Below, one piece after another: positions 8,080 to 18,451 of a DNA stretch of 64,000 bases. The stretch is from Seminibacterium arietis. Its GTDB lineage: Bacteria; Pseudomonadota; Gammaproteobacteria; Enterobacterales; Pasteurellaceae. The notes beneath the pieces were generated by a model. The model had not been told where the DNA came from. It did not search any database and saw only the letters and a program-made list of their open reading frames with translations. The stretch spans positions 206,157 through 270,156 of the forward strand of contig NZ_JBHTJN010000009.1 in the NCBI RefSeq assembly GCF_042675725.1, written 5' to 3'. How positions within the stretch are numbered: the first letter of the stretch is position 1; every line of letters begins with the position of its first letter. The translations under genes and the position numbers were made by a program.

Positions 8080-9174
8080 ATGATAGAAACATCCATTATT
8101 GAGCAATACGATGAATTGCTGCTGAAAAAACAACAAAAACTGACCGCACTTTTATCTCCATTTAATGCTCCTAAATTGCAAGTTTTCTCTTCACCTACAC
8201 AGCATTATCGCATGCGAGCCGAATTTCGCATTTGGCATGATAATGATGACTTCTATCACATTATGTTTGATCAACAAACGCATCAACGTTACAGAGTAGA
8301 TCATTTTCCTGTCGCTAGTAAGTTAATTAATCAAATGATGGAAGTAATTTTACCTCTGTTAAAACAATATCCTGTGCTACATCAACGACTTTTTCAAATT
8401 GATTATCTCAGTACTCTCAGTAATAAAATCATAGTTAGCTTACTGTATCACAAATTTCTAGATAACGAATGGCAGCAAGCTGCTGAACAATTGCTGAAAC
8501 AGCTTCGACAGGCTTTCGATGTTCAACTCATTGGCAGAGCAAATAAACAAAAAATTTGCTTAACACAAGATTTTGTTGATGAAGTGTTGAAAATCAACGA
8601 TGAAAATTATACCTATAGACAAGTAGAAAATAGTTTTACTCAGCCTAACGCAGTAATAAATCAAGAAATGTTACAGTGGGCGATAGAATGTACTAAAAAC
8701 AGTCAAGGCGATCTACTCGAACTTTATTGTGGCAATGGTAATTTTTCTATAGCACTAGCACAAAATTTTCGTAAAGTTCTTGCGACAGAAGTTTCTAAAT
8801 CATCGGTTGCTACTGCACAATTTAATATTCAAGCAAATAAAATAGAAAATTTGCAAATTGTTCGAATGTCTGCCGAAGATTTTACTAAAGCGATAAATGG
8901 TGTGCGTCAATTTAATCGACTAAAAGGCATCGATCTTAAAAGCTATAATTGCCAGACTATTTTAGTTGATCCTCCTAGAGCAGGACTTGATCCTGATACA
9001 GTCAAATTAGTACAAAATTATGATCGTATTTTGTATATTTCCTGTAATCCTTATACACTTTGCCAAAATTTAGCTGTACTTTCAAATACTCATCGTATTG
9101 AAAAAGCAGCATTGTTTGATCAATTCCCTTATACTGAACATGTAGAAACAGGTTTATGGTTAATCAGAAAATAG
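8080..9174 (+). CDS. trmA: tRNA (uracil-5-)-methyltransferase
   Basis: TrmA makes 5-methyluridine at position 54 of tRNA using S-adenosylmethionine. The 364-residue protein aligns end to end with my recollection of E. coli TrmA: an N-terminal [10 protein letters not shown] stretch, the SAM site [12 protein letters not shown], and the C-terminal DPPRAGLD and catalytic-cysteine ISCNP motifs. It lacks the TRAM domain and iron-sulfur cluster of RlmC/RlmD, as expected. The 3' end overlaps rsmJ by 19 bases. Confidence 0.94.
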   Translation: MIETSIIEQYDELLLKKQQKLTALLSPFNAPKLQVFSSPTQHYRMRAEFRIWHDNDDFYHIMFDQQTHQRYRVDHFPVASKLINQMMEVILPLLKQYPVLHQRLFQIDYLSTLSNKIIVSLLYHKFLDNEWQQAAEQLLKQLRQAFDVQLIGRANKQKICLTQDFVDEVLKINDENYTYRQVENSFTQPNAVINQEMLQWAIECTKNSQGDLLELYCGNGNFSIALAQNFRKVLATEVSKSSVATAQFNIQANKIENLQIVRMSAEDFTKAINGVRQFNRLKGIDLKSYNCQTILVDPPRAGLDPDTVKLVQNYDRILYISCNPYTLCQNLAVLSNTHRIEKAALFDQFPYTEHVETGLWLIRK

Positions 9175-9929
9175 CAATTCAATTACTTTGCGAAAGCGGT
9201 GATGCAGAGAAATTTATTACTCTTTGCGAAAATGAAGGGTTAAAACACGATTCATCTTCTTCTTTTGGTTTAATTCAAACCGAATTTAACGGTCAAGTGC
9301 GGTTAGAATTAAGAAAGTTAAGTGATCCTAAATTAGGTGCTGTCTTTGTTGACTTTATTAGTGGTAAAATGGCCCACCGTCGCAAATTTGGAGGTGGACG
9401 AGGCGAGGCTATTGCAAAAGCAGTCGGTATAAAAAAAGATTATTTGCCCAATGTAATTGATGCTACAGCTGGGTTAGGTCGAGATGCCTTTGTATTAGCC
9501 GCAATTGGATGTCAGATCAAATTAGTCGAACGTCATCCAGTCGTACGCTTATTACTTCAAGATGGCTTACAGCGTGCTTATGCAGATCAAGAAATTGGTG
9601 AAATGATGAAAAAAAATATGATCTTATTGCCAATAAATCATATTACAGAATTAGATCCAATAGCTAATGCTTGTGACGTAGTTTATCTAGATCCTATGTA
9701 TCCCCATAAAATAAAATCTGCATTAGTAAAAAAAGAAATGCAATTATTTCAACAATTAATTGGCTCTGATGCTGATGCGGACAACTTCCTAGAGCCAGCC
9801 CTTAAGCTTGCTCAAAAACGGGTCATAGTGAAACGCCCTGATTATGCACCATTTATTGCTAAAAAAGCACCGCACTTCAGTCGAGAAACTAAAAACCACC
9901 GTTTCGATGTTTATTTAACATCTTTATAG
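9156..9929 (+). CDS. rsmJ: 16S rRNA (guanine(1516)-N2)-methyltransferase
   Basis: RsmJ methylates G1516 of 16S rRNA. The 257-residue protein carries the family motifs [28 protein letters not shown] (SAM binding) and [10 protein letters not shown]. The ATG at 9156 lies inside the trmA end, so the two are probably translationally coupled. An N-terminal Asn-rich stretch is slightly longer than in E. coli. It converges on lptD with only 20 bases between stops. Confidence 0.92.
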   Translation: MVNQKIAIQLLCESGDAEKFITLCENEGLKHDSSSSFGLIQTEFNGQVRLELRKLSDPKLGAVFVDFISGKMAHRRKFGGGRGEAIAKAVGIKKDYLPNVIDATAGLGRDAFVLAAIGCQIKLVERHPVVRLLLQDGLQRAYADQEIGEMMKKNMILLPINHITELDPIANACDVVYLDPMYPHKIKSALVKKEMQLFQQLIGSDADADNFLEPALKLAQKRVIVKRPDYAPFIAKKAPHFSRETKNHRFDVYLTSL

Positions 9930-9949
9930 AAAATGCGGTTTCAAGCTAT

Positions 9950-12295
9950 TTAATACAAACTAAACGCTTTAATATAAGATAATTTTCCTTTTCGTAGCAT
10001 GTCATCAATACCACTACGGTGATCATTACCCAAACCACGTAACTCAAAGTTAATAGCAACACTATTATCATAATGTAGTTTATTATCTTGTTGATACGGT
10101 CTTGCTGTTACATTACGCTTAGCTCCTAAGCCAACAGACCAACAACAAGAGTTATAACGGATTCCTAAGTATTGATCTACTGGTTTTTTTAACGCTAGAT
10201 CCTGATAATGATGAGCTACTACAGACCAATTATCAGTAAGATCCCAAGCTACTGTAACGCCAAGTTGTTTAATATCTTGATTATAGCGATTAACTCCCAA
10301 TGTCAAATTTTGGTCAATATAAGATTGGCTAGCATAACGGAAATTAAGCTGTACAAGATTATTTCCTTGAGGATTAAACTCTAGGGTTGTATTTGCTAAT
10401 GATGTTTCTTTTAAACGAGTATCATATTGATAACTTCCTCGCCAGTTCCATTGAGGGTTAATTCGCCAATTAGATTCTAACGCCCAAGAAGATGAAGAAC
10501 CATGAGTACTGTTAGCATCGCTTTCGTCAATACGAGAATCACGAATATAATAAATTTGCCCTAAAGATAAGTTGAATCGCTCATTTGACTGATTGTCATA
10601 AAAACGAGTCGTTCCTCCTAAAGTAAACTGATTTGCTGATGCAATTCTATCTAAACCACTATAGCGACGATCTCGAAATAATGAGAAGTAGTCTTGTTGT
10701 AACAATGCTGAATCATAACCAAATCCTAGATAATCTGTATTACGTCTAGAACCAATATTACTCTGATTACGATAAGGACGATATAAATATTGAACTCGAG
10801 GTTCTAAAGTTTGTGTATAGCCTTCGATAAAAGTATTATTACTCGCTAAAAGTGTCTGCAAATCAATCTTAATTTGCGGTAAAACACGATTAATCGTCTT
10901 TTGCACATTTTCGGCCTCTGTACTATTTCCTTTGATTTGATTGTAATGAGTTGCATAAAGCTTAGCTTCAATATTCACATTACCATAGCGGTTAGTAAGA
11001 GGTAACCCAACTGTCGGCTCAAAATGAAATCGCCAAGCTCTCGGCATCAATGAGCTTTTATTTTCAAAATGGGCTACTTGTGCAAATACACTAAAATCTA
11101 ATGGAGTTGTTACTAATCCATTCTTATTATAGTTAAAATCAATTTGTGGTAATACTCGGTAAGGACCTATTACGGCTGAATCAAATATTTGGAACTGCTT
11201 TGCTGAAATAGCAACATAGTAATTAGGCTGATAATAAGCAATACGAAAATTCTGATCCGCATAACCGTCTGTACTATTACCATAACTTGAGCTGAGATCA
11301 GTAAAATAACTTTTATCACTAACTCTAGTATAATCAATGTTTAAACGCCAGTTTTGTAAAAAATTAGAATTATGCTTCCAATGTATTAAATAACGGCTAC
11401 GATCTGAACTAGTAAATTTGTCATAGCGATCATTATGCAAATATTCTCCCGCAATTTTACCTTCACCAATTTGAGTTAAATAACGAAATTCATTATCTAA
11501 TTGCCAACCACGTAGAGACATATATTTTGGTGTAATAGTCGCATCAAAATTGGGAGCGATATTCCAATAAAAAGGTTGGGAGAACCAATAACCATCTCGA
11601 CTTGAACCTCCTAAATCAGGAATCAGCAAACCAGTTCGACGGCGATCTCCTATAGGCAATTGAAAATAAGGAGTATAAAATACTGGCACGCCATATATTT
11701 TAAAACGAGCATGCCACATCTCTGCGTATTCTTCTTTGATATATTGCTTCATTTCTGCCGCTTCGATTTGCCAAGCATCATCACTTTGCAAACAAGACGT
11801 AAAGCTAGCATTTTTCATTAAACGATAATTTTCGCGTAATTCTAACTGTTCTGCTTTTCCTCTACCTTGCCGATCAACAAAATGATAACTCACATTGGCA
11901 ATATCTGCATTTTTAGTATTTAAATGTAACTTCCCATTATCACCAGAAAGATTAATCAAATCATCGCTATAATGAAATCCTCCCGCAACGTAAGCATATC
12001 GTTGCACACCTTCGCCTATACCTGTTTGCTTTATATCTGCGATTTCAGTTTTTAAATGACGATTACCTTGTTTAATATCCACATTTCCTTCATAACGTGC
12101 ATATTTTGGCTGATTCAGCTCTGCACTATCAGCTTCAATATATATGGGTAAAGAATTAGGATCTCCTGAAACTTTTTCTCCAATAAAGTGAGGAACACCA
12201 AATAAACACTGATGTTTCAATTCTGCTGAACTAGACACACTGTAAAGTGCGGTCAAAATAGACAAAGAAAGAAGTGTATAATAATTTTTTTTCAT
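9950..12295 (-). CDS. lptD: LPS-assembly outer-membrane protein LptD
   Basis: LptD inserts lipooligosaccharide into the outer leaflet of the outer membrane, in complex with LptE. The precursor is 781 residues with a signal peptide (about 1-24), an N-terminal OstA jellyroll (about 45-160) and a large beta-barrel. The four cysteines used for inter-domain disulfides in E. coli are all present: C30, C168 and the adjacent pair C717-C718. Length matches the H. influenzae protein as I recall it. The ribosome-binding site is weak (ACGGTAAC). In other gammaproteobacteria lptD is next to surA; it is not here. Confidence 0.93.
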   Translation of the reverse strand: MKKNYYTLLSLSILTALYSVSSSAELKHQCLFGVPHFIGEKVSGDPNSLPIYIEADSAELNQPKYARYEGNVDIKQGNRHLKTEIADIKQTGIGEGVQRYAYVAGGFHYSDDLINLSGDNGKLHLNTKNADIANVSYHFVDRQGRGKAEQLELRENYRLMKNASFTSCLQSDDAWQIEAAEMKQYIKEEYAEMWHARFKIYGVPVFYTPYFQLPIGDRRRTGLLIPDLGGSSRDGYWFSQPFYWNIAPNFDATITPKYMSLRGWQLDNEFRYLTQIGEGKIAGEYLHNDRYDKFTSSDRSRYLIHWKHNSNFLQNWRLNIDYTRVSDKSYFTDLSSSYGNSTDGYADQNFRIAYYQPNYYVAISAKQFQIFDSAVIGPYRVLPQIDFNYNKNGLVTTPLDFSVFAQVAHFENKSSLMPRAWRFHFEPTVGLPLTNRYGNVNIEAKLYATHYNQIKGNSTEAENVQKTINRVLPQIKIDLQTLLASNNTFIEGYTQTLEPRVQYLYRPYRNQSNIGSRRNTDYLGFGYDSALLQQDYFSLFRDRRYSGLDRIASANQFTLGGTTRFYDNQSNERFNLSLGQIYYIRDSRIDESDANSTHGSSSSWALESNWRINPQWNWRGSYQYDTRLKETSLANTTLEFNPQGNNLVQLNFRYASQSYIDQNLTLGVNRYNQDIKQLGVTVAWDLTDNWSVVAHHYQDLALKKPVDQYLGIRYNSCCWSVGLGAKRNVTARPYQQDNKLHYDNSVAINFELRGLGNDHRSGIDDMLRKGKLSYIKAFSLY

Positions 12296-12365
12296 TAGTT
12301 ACCGTCTAATTTACTGCGAAATGAAATTGACTTGAATTATAAATAAAATCCTATGAAAAAGCATT

Positions 12366-12923
12366 TTATTTATACTTACTAATACAATCATTTAAATGAT
12401 CATTAACTAATCCCGTCGCTTGCATGAAAGCATAACAAATTTTTTCACCTATGAAAGCAAATCCTCGCTTTTTTAAAGCATCAGACATTAATAGTGCAGT
12501 AGATGTCGTTATCGGTATCTCATCTTTCGTCTTCACATCCCGAATATAAGGTGTATGATTTACAAAAGACCAAATAAAATCACTGAAATTTTCACCGCAC
12601 TTTTCCATCAATAAATATGCTTGTGCATTCTTAACAATAGCTTGCAATTTTTGGCGATGACGAACAAGACCAGCATCACTCATTAAAATATTAATATCTT
12701 GTGCTGTCATTTTAGCAACTTTAACAGGGTCAAAATAATAAAATGCTTTCCTATAATTCTCACGTTTTTTCAAAACAGTAATCCAAGATAAACCTGCCTG
12801 CTGGATTTCTAAACAGAGTTGCTCAAACAATTTAATGCTATCATATTGTGGCTTACTCCATTCATTATCATGATAATCAATATAAATTGGTGAATTATTA
12901 ACCCAATGACAACGTACAGTCAT
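12366..12923 (-). CDS. tag: 3-methyladenine DNA glycosylase I
   Basis: Tag removes 3-methyladenine from alkylated DNA. The 185-residue protein keeps the zinc-snap ligands (C5, H18, H176, C180 by my count), the EIQQAGLSWITVLKKR stretch with the catalytic-region glutamate, and the FVNH and KKRGF motifs. ATG 12923 has GAGAGGA upstream; the longer reading frame from 12989 would run through a perfect CRP-type site and is rejected. It lies next to an LOS glucosyltransferase in H. influenzae, as I recall, but not here. Confidence 0.93.
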   Translation of the reverse strand: MTVRCHWVNNSPIYIDYHDNEWSKPQYDSIKLFEQLCLEIQQAGLSWITVLKKRENYRKAFYYFDPVKVAKMTAQDINILMSDAGLVRHRQKLQAIVKNAQAYLLMEKCGENFSDFIWSFVNHTPYIRDVKTKDEIPITTSTALLMSDALKKRGFAFIGEKICYAFMQATGLVNDHLNDCISKYK

Positions 12924-12940
12924 ATTTATCCTCTCAATAC

Positions 12941-12956
12941 TGTGAACAAGATCACA
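12941..12956. promoter_or_regulatory. Perfect CRP-type site between tag and talB
   Basis: TGTGA-ACAAGA-TCACA at 12941-12956 is an exact match to the core CRP palindrome. It lies 17 bases before the tag ATG and 145 bases before talB. For tag this is too close for activation and would suggest repression; for talB it could be an upstream activator site. Confidence 0.6.
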
Positions 12957-13100
12957 GTTATTTTTTACAATAGTATTAATATATAGCACTTGAAATCTAC
13001 CTATTACAACTAAAGTTAAAATTATTGTTCTATTACAATGAAGTTATGCTATTGTAGTAAAACAATTGAAGTAATCCATAATAAATTTTAGAGGAAAATT

Positions 13101-14054
13101 ATGACCACACAATTAGATTCATTACGTGAGATGACTGTTGTTGTTGCTGATACTGGCGATATAGAAGCAATCAAAAAATATCAACCACAAGATGCAACAA
13201 CAAATCCTTCTTTGATTTTAAGTGCTTCGGCTTTACCTCAATACGCACCTTTAATTGACGAAGCAATTGCTTATGCAAAACAAAAAAGTGCGGACAAAAA
13301 ACAGCAACTAATTGATGCTGAAGATAAATTAGCAGTAAACATTGGCTTGGAAATTTTAAAAATTGTACCTGGACGGATTTCGACTGAAGTAGATGCTCGC
13401 TATTCTTATGATACTCATGCTACTGTTGAAAAAGCTCGAAAACTTATTTCGCTTTATAACCAAGCTGGCATTTCAAATGATCGCATTTTAATAAAAATTG
13501 CGTCTACTTGGCAAGGAATCCGTGCTGCAGAAATTCTTGAAAAAGAAGGTATTAACTGTAATTTAACTCTACTTTTCTCTGAAGCACAAGCTAGAGCCTG
13601 TGCAGAAGCTGGCGTATATTTAATTTCACCTTTTGTTGGGCGTATTCTTGACTGGTATAAAGCCAATAGTGATAAAAAAGACTATATGCCATCTGAAGAT
13701 CCTGGCGTAATTTCTGTTACTAAAATTTACAATTACTACAAACAATATGGCTATAAAACTGTTGTAATGGGAGCCAGTTTCCGTAATGTTGGTGAAATTA
13801 CAGAATTAGCTGGTTGCGATCGTTTAACTATTGCACCAGCTCTCCTAAAAGAATTACAGGAAAATTCGAATACACTTTTACGAAAACTCAGTTTCAGCGG
13901 AGAAGTTAAAGCTAAACCTCAGCCATTAACTGAAAGTGAATTTTACTGGCAACACAACTCAGATCCAATGGCTGTTGAAAAACTAGCTGACGGCATCCGT
14001 AAGTTCGCTGCTGATCAAGAAAAATTAGAAGCTATGTTATTAGCGAAATTTTAA
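13101..14054 (+). CDS. talB: Transaldolase
   Basis: TalB moves a dihydroxyacetone unit between sugar phosphates in the non-oxidative pentose phosphate pathway. 317 residues, the usual length, with [10 protein letters not shown] near residue 31 and the Schiff-base lysine in [12 protein letters not shown] near residue 132. GAGGAAAAT precedes the ATG. It is monocistronic, ending in a strong terminator, and a perfect CRP-type site lies upstream. Confidence 0.95.
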   Translation: MTTQLDSLREMTVVVADTGDIEAIKKYQPQDATTNPSLILSASALPQYAPLIDEAIAYAKQKSADKKQQLIDAEDKLAVNIGLEILKIVPGRISTEVDARYSYDTHATVEKARKLISLYNQAGISNDRILIKIASTWQGIRAAEILEKEGINCNLTLLFSEAQARACAEAGVYLISPFVGRILDWYKANSDKKDYMPSEDPGVISVTKIYNYYKQYGYKTVVMGASFRNVGEITELAGCDRLTIAPALLKELQENSNTLLRKLSFSGEVKAKPQPLTESEFYWQHNSDPMAVEKLADGIRKFAADQEKLEAMLLAKF

Positions 14055-14073
14055 TTTTTAGCTAAATTTACTA

Positions 14074-14103
14074 AAAAATCGGGAATATGATTTCCCGATT
14101 TTT
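14074..14103 (+). terminator. Rho-independent terminator after talB
   Basis: Perfect 12-base stem, left arm 14074-14085 and right arm 14092-14103, six-base loop; the right arm ends in TTTTT. The A-run on the other side could also serve the convergent djlA. Confidence 0.85.
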
Positions 14104-14147
14104 ATAAATAACACAAACAAATTAATGATCTAAAACTGTGAATACTA

Positions 14148-15002
14148 CTATTTCCAATTTCGATATTTACAAATTAAATCATAAGCCGCTTGAATCTGCT
14201 GGGCTTTTTCTTTAGCCATTTCTAACATTTCTTTCGGCAAACCTTTAGAAATCAGTTTATCAGGATGATGTTCATTCATCAAACGTCTATAAGCTCGCTT
14301 TACTGCATTACGATCATCATTTTCCGTTACTCCCAACACTTTGTATGCATCATCAAGAGTTGGTCCTGAATTTTGTTGATACTCACTATAATTTTGCTGT
14401 TGATATTGGTCTTGTTGCCCTGAATACTGATAATAGAATCCACCTCGAGTAAAATGACGAGCAGCAATTTCAGCCATGATCATTTGTTCAAATTGAAAAC
14501 GTGAAAGCCCTAATTCTTCAGCAACAACAAACAGCACATCTTTTTCATTTTCATGCAAATGATCATCAGCAAATGCTGCTTTGAATTGCACACTGAAAAA
14601 CATACGAATCAAATCCGCACGTTGTCCACAACCAAGACGAAATTCTCGCAGTACTTGTCGGATTGGAAAATCAGCTTCTTTACCACGACTAAAGGCTTGC
14701 TGTGCTAATTTACGAGAGTTTTCGTCAAGATTCATTTGTTGCATTAAACTAGTTGCTAATGCGATATCATGTTCCGTTACACGACCTTTTGCTTTACTCA
14801 AATGCCCCAATACTGCGAAAGTAGTTTGCATAAAAAGGGCTTGGCGAGTCATTTTACCGTTAAAAAACGTCGATCGAACACTACCTAATTCATATAGTTT
14901 TTTATCAGCAATATGCCCAAGAAATACACCAACCATTGCCCCAAAAAAGCCACCGAGCTTCCAACCAACAAAAAGACCTAATAATTTTCCAATAAAACTC
15001 AT
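14148..15002 (-). CDS. djlA: DjlA, membrane-anchored DnaJ-like co-chaperone
   Basis: Type III membrane J-protein of 284 residues. A single glycine-rich N-terminal transmembrane segment (residues about 5-30) is followed by a TerB-like helical domain (about 50-170), a Gln/Tyr-rich linker and a C-terminal J-domain with HPD at residues 246-248. DjlA stimulates DnaK at the inner membrane. The start is ATG 15002, with GGAG six bases upstream, rather than the in-frame TTG at 15023. Confidence 0.9.
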   Translation of the reverse strand: MSFIGKLLGLFVGWKLGGFFGAMVGVFLGHIADKKLYELGSVRSTFFNGKMTRQALFMQTTFAVLGHLSKAKGRVTEHDIALATSLMQQMNLDENSRKLAQQAFSRGKEADFPIRQVLREFRLGCGQRADLIRMFFSVQFKAAFADDHLHENEKDVLFVVAEELGLSRFQFEQMIMAEIAARHFTRGGFYYQYSGQQDQYQQQNYSEYQQNSGPTLDDAYKVLGVTENDDRNAVKRAYRRLMNEHHPDKLISKGLPKEMLEMAKEKAQQIQAAYDLICKYRNWK

Positions 15003-15079
15003 CCAATTCTCCAACTCACTCAAAGTTCAATGAAATTTTAAATTCCTACTAAAACCACTATTTTCTTTCAATCGCTTTT

Positions 15080-15721
15080 TTACACACCATACTGTTGTCG
15101 ATAATCTTGCATTGCAGGTAAAAATTCACGATATTTTTTTTCTTGTTCAATAAATTGCATAAGGTCATCAAACTCAATAATTGAACAAACTTTGCACTGA
15201 TAATCTCTTTCCACCTCTTGAATTGCAGATAATTCTCCCCTACCACGTTCTTTACGATTTAGTGCAATAACTACCGCACTTAATTGAGCTTGATTCGCTT
15301 GAATTAAATCCATAGCATCACGAATTGCTGTACCCGCCGTAATCACGTCATCAACTAAAAGCACATTACCCTGCATCTTACTTCCAATCAAATAACCACC
15401 TTCGCCGTGATCTTTCAGTTCTTTACGATTAAAACACACTGGCTTATTTAGTTGAAATTGATTAAACAAAGCGATAGACACTGAGGTAGCAATTGGAATA
15501 CCTTTATAGGCTGGACCGAAAATCACATCGTAATCCAACTTTTCTGCTTGAATAGCAAAAGCATAAAACTGCCCTAAGAGAGCTAAATCTTCACCACAAT
15601 TAAATAACCCTGCGTTGAAAAAATAAGGACTTTTTCTGCCCGATTTCAACACAAACTCTCCGAATTTTAATACATTCCGACTTAATGCGAACTTAATAAA
15701 TTGTTGTTTATAATCCTGCAT
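15080..15721 (-). CDS. pyrE: Orotate phosphoribosyltransferase
   Basis: PyrE joins orotate to PRPP, giving OMP in pyrimidine synthesis. 213 residues, typical length. The PRPP-binding motif [13 protein letters not shown] lies near residue 120 and FGPAYKGIP near 68. It follows rph after 18 bases, the same order as rph-pyrE in E. coli; no strong attenuator hairpin was seen in the short gap. An exact uptake signal lies in the coding sequence. Confidence 0.95.
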   Translation of the reverse strand: MQDYKQQFIKFALSRNVLKFGEFVLKSGRKSPYFFNAGLFNCGEDLALLGQFYAFAIQAEKLDYDVIFGPAYKGIPIATSVSIALFNQFQLNKPVCFNRKELKDHGEGGYLIGSKMQGNVLLVDDVITAGTAIRDAMDLIQANQAQLSAVVIALNRKERGRGELSAIQEVERDYQCKVCSIIEFDDLMQFIEQEKKYREFLPAMQDYRQQYGV

Positions 15722-15739
15722 TTTGTATCCATATCTGTT

Positions 15740-16456
15740 TTATTGTGCTAATGCGTTACGTTGTGCTTGAAAAATTTGCTCACAGCCTTGCTTAGCAAGG
15801 TCCAATAACTGCAATAATTCTTCGTGGCTAAATGGTTCACCTTCCGCTGTACCCTGTACTTCCACCATGCGACCATCATCTGTCATAACGACATTCATAT
15901 CTGTTTCTGCTGAGCTATCTTCTACATATTCCAAATCGCACACGCTCTCTCCATTAACAATTCCCACAGAGACTGCTGCAACTAGACCTTTAATAGGATT
16001 TTTAAGTAGCGTACCATTTTTAATTAACTCATTCACTGCATCAATTAAAGCAACACAAGAGCCCGTAATCGCCGCTGTACGAGTACCGCCGTCAGCCTGA
16101 ATAACATCACAATCAAGCGTAATAGAACGTTCGCCAAGAACTGTCAAATCAACCACCGCTCTCAAAGAGCGAGCGATTAAACGTTGGATTTCCATCGTAC
16201 GACCACTTTGCTTACCTTTAGCTGATTCGCGTTGCATTCGGCTATGAGTTGAACGTGGTAACATGCCATATTCAGCAGTTACCCAGCCTTTATTTTGCCC
16301 TTTAAGAAAACGAGGTACAGTTTCTTCTACTGTAGCTGTACAAATCACTTTAGTATCTCCAAACTCCACTAACACTGAACCCTCCGCATGCTTAGTGTAA
16401 TGGCGAGTAATTTTAATTGGTCGTGGTTGGTTTAATGCTCGTTCATTAGGACGCAT
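15740..16456 (-). CDS. rph: Ribonuclease PH
   Basis: RNase PH trims tRNA 3' ends by phosphorolysis. The 238-residue protein is full length with no frameshift (E. coli K-12 carries a broken copy). It shows MRPNERA at the start, the [14 protein letters not shown] stretch and the [14 protein letters not shown] phosphate-binding region. AAGGAA precedes the ATG. An exact uptake signal lies upstream (16480-16488). Divergent from yicC, as in E. coli. Confidence 0.95.
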   Translation of the reverse strand: MRPNERALNQPRPIKITRHYTKHAEGSVLVEFGDTKVICTATVEETVPRFLKGQNKGWVTAEYGMLPRSTHSRMQRESAKGKQSGRTMEIQRLIARSLRAVVDLTVLGERSITLDCDVIQADGGTRTAAITGSCVALIDAVNELIKNGTLLKNPIKGLVAAVSVGIVNGESVCDLEYVEDSSAETDMNVVMTDDGRMVEVQGTAEGEPFSHEELLQLLDLAKQGCEQIFQAQRNALAQ

Positions 16457-16479
16457 AAAAATTCCTTGTTTAATTATAA

Positions 16480-16488
16480 AAGTGCGGT
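16480..16488 (+). repeat. DNA uptake signal sequence (rph/yicC gap)
   Basis: Exact AAGTGCGGT in the intergenic region between divergent rph and yicC. Confidence 0.9.
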
Positions 16489-16612
16489 CATTTTAACACG
16501 CAAACTGACAGAAGCGAAATTTAACGGTAAAATGTGCCAAATAAATGATTTTAAAAATTCACTTAATACCTAATGATAAGTATTTTTTAAAAATTTAACA
16601 TAAGGATAAACT

Positions 16613-17476
16613 ATGATTCACAGTATGACTGCCTTTGCCCGCCAAGAAATAAAAAAAGATTGGGGGGATGCGGTGTGGGAAATACGCTCCGTAAACCAAC
16701 GTTATTTGGAAACTGTTTTTCGCTTACCTGAACAATTTCGAGGCCTAGAAAATACTCTACGTGAAAAATTACGGCAACAGCTCGCTCGTGGAAAAATAGA
16801 GTGTACTTTACGTATAGATAATAAAAACCAAGCAACAGATAAACTTAATTTAAATAAAGAATTAGCACTTAAAGTTATTGAGTCTCTGCAATGGATCAAA
16901 CAGCAAACTAATGAAGGAGAAATAAGTCTTGTTGATATTTTACGCTATCCTGGCATAGTCGAAACACCAGAACAAGACTTAGATCAAATTAGTCAAGACT
17001 TACTTACTGGATTTAACCAGCTATTACAAGATTTTATTGAAATGCGTGAACGAGAAGGGAAAAAACTACAAGATCTAATCAAACAGCGTTTACAGGGAGT
17101 TATCGTACAAGTAGAAAAAGTGCGGTCACAAATGCCAAATATTATTCAATGGCAACGTGAACGTTTATATCAACGTTTTGAAGAACTACAACTGCAAGCA
17201 GATCCTCAACGTTTAGAACAAGAAATGGTTCTTTTTGCTCAGCGAATTGATGTTGCCGAAGAACTTGATCGTTTACAACTACATGTTAAAGAAACACAAT
17301 CTATTTTAGCAAGAGGCGGTGCTGTGGGGCGTAAATTAGATTTTATGATGCAAGAGCTAAACCGTGAGAGTAATACTCTCGCTTCAAAATCCATAAATGC
17401 AGAAGTAACTAATTCAGCAGTTGAATTAAAAGTGTTAATTGAGCAGATGCGTGAGCAAATTCAAAATATTGAATAA
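16613..17476 (+). CDS. yicC: YicC-family endoribonuclease
   Basis: 287-residue YicC-family protein (YicC-N and DUF1732 domains). Members cleave RNA hexamerically; E. coli YicC has been linked to decay of the small RNA RyhB. Seen here: MIHSMTAFAR at the N-terminus, EIRSVNQRYLE, and the C-terminal GGAVGRKLDFMMQELNRE signature. AAGGATAAA precedes the ATG. It is followed 15 bases later by ygfZ, so the two are probably one transcript. Confidence 0.88.
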   Translation: MIHSMTAFARQEIKKDWGDAVWEIRSVNQRYLETVFRLPEQFRGLENTLREKLRQQLARGKIECTLRIDNKNQATDKLNLNKELALKVIESLQWIKQQTNEGEISLVDILRYPGIVETPEQDLDQISQDLLTGFNQLLQDFIEMREREGKKLQDLIKQRLQGVIVQVEKVRSQMPNIIQWQRERLYQRFEELQLQADPQRLEQEMVLFAQRIDVAEELDRLQLHVKETQSILARGGAVGRKLDFMMQELNRESNTLASKSINAEVTNSAVELKVLIEQMREQIQNIE

Positions 17477-17491
17477 ACAATAAGGGAAATC

Positions 17492-18355
17492 ATGTTAATA
17501 ACCAATTTGAGCCAATATCGTTTAGTTTCTGTACAAGGTGATGATGCGGAAAAATTTCTGCAAGGACAACTAACTTGCGATGTATCAAAATTACAAAATG
17601 GTGAATCAACCATAACTTCACATTGTAATCCAATGGGAAAAATAACCGCACTTTTCCGAATAATTCGCATTGAAGAGAAGCAGTTTCATTTATTAATAGA
17701 AGAAGACATTTTAACTTTTGCTATTAATCAATTGAAAAAATATGCTGTTTTTTCTAAAGTCGAATTTCACTTTTTAGATTGGCAAATTACAGGATTAGTC
17801 AGCGAAAATATTAATGAAAACTGCAATATGATTTCCGCTCAAATTAAAATATTTCTAGAAGGAAAACCTCAACGCTATATTTTGATAAACTCAACGCCAA
17901 TAAATTTAAACTATAATCTAGAACCTGTACATTGGACCATATTAGAAATACAAAATGGTATTCCACAGTTTTCTGCACAAAGTTTAGCTGAATTTATTCC
18001 GCAAGCCGTTAATTTACAGCAAATCGAAAAAGCAATCTCTTTTCAAAAAGGCTGCTATATTGGTCAAGAAACTATCGCTAGAGCAAAATATAGGGGAATA
18101 AATAAGCGGGCAATGCTAACTTTTCAGGCTGATGCAACAACACTAAATTACACGCCATCTTTAGGTTCTGAAATTGAAGTTAAGCTACAAAATGGTTGGC
18201 GAAAAACAGGATATATACTAAGTGCGGTAGTATTTGACAAAATTTTGTGGCTACAAGTAATTGTAAATCAAGATCTACAAACAGAAACTGCTTTTAGACT
18301 ACCTAAACAACACATTGGACTAAAAATTTATCCTCTACCTTATTCTCTTTCTTAG
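17492..18355 (+). CDS. ygfZ: YgfZ, folate-binding iron-sulfur cluster protein
   Basis: Folate-dependent protein of the GcvT-like fold that supports iron-sulfur enzymes such as MiaB. The 287-residue chain has the invariant KGCYIGQE motif with cysteine at residue 188. AAGGGAAA precedes the ATG. Residues outside the motif are more divergent than the other housekeeping genes here. A 13-base-stem hairpin follows. Confidence 0.88.
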   Translation: MLITNLSQYRLVSVQGDDAEKFLQGQLTCDVSKLQNGESTITSHCNPMGKITALFRIIRIEEKQFHLLIEEDILTFAINQLKKYAVFSKVEFHFLDWQITGLVSENINENCNMISAQIKIFLEGKPQRYILINSTPINLNYNLEPVHWTILEIQNGIPQFSAQSLAEFIPQAVNLQQIEKAISFQKGCYIGQETIARAKYRGINKRAMLTFQADATTLNYTPSLGSEIEVKLQNGWRKTGYILSAVVFDKILWLQVIVNQDLQTETAFRLPKQHIGLKIYPLPYSLS

Positions 18356-18370
18356 CTACACTCAAACTAA

Positions 18371-18410
18371 AAGGACTAATTTCCGTACTAACTAGAAATT
18401 AGTCCTTAAT
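18371..18410. terminator. Bidirectional terminator between ygfZ and narP
   Basis: Perfect 13-base inverted repeat (18371-18383 with 18395-18407), 11-base loop, A-rich and T-rich flanks on both strands, between convergent genes. Confidence 0.65.
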
Positions 18411-18451
18411 TATTAACAAATTAGCTAGACTTACCACACAACAAAGAATTA

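Noticed and set aside
14581..15033. 150-codon plus-strand frame
   Set aside because: Antisense shadow of djlA, rich in Arg/Ser/Cys as expected for a complement frame.
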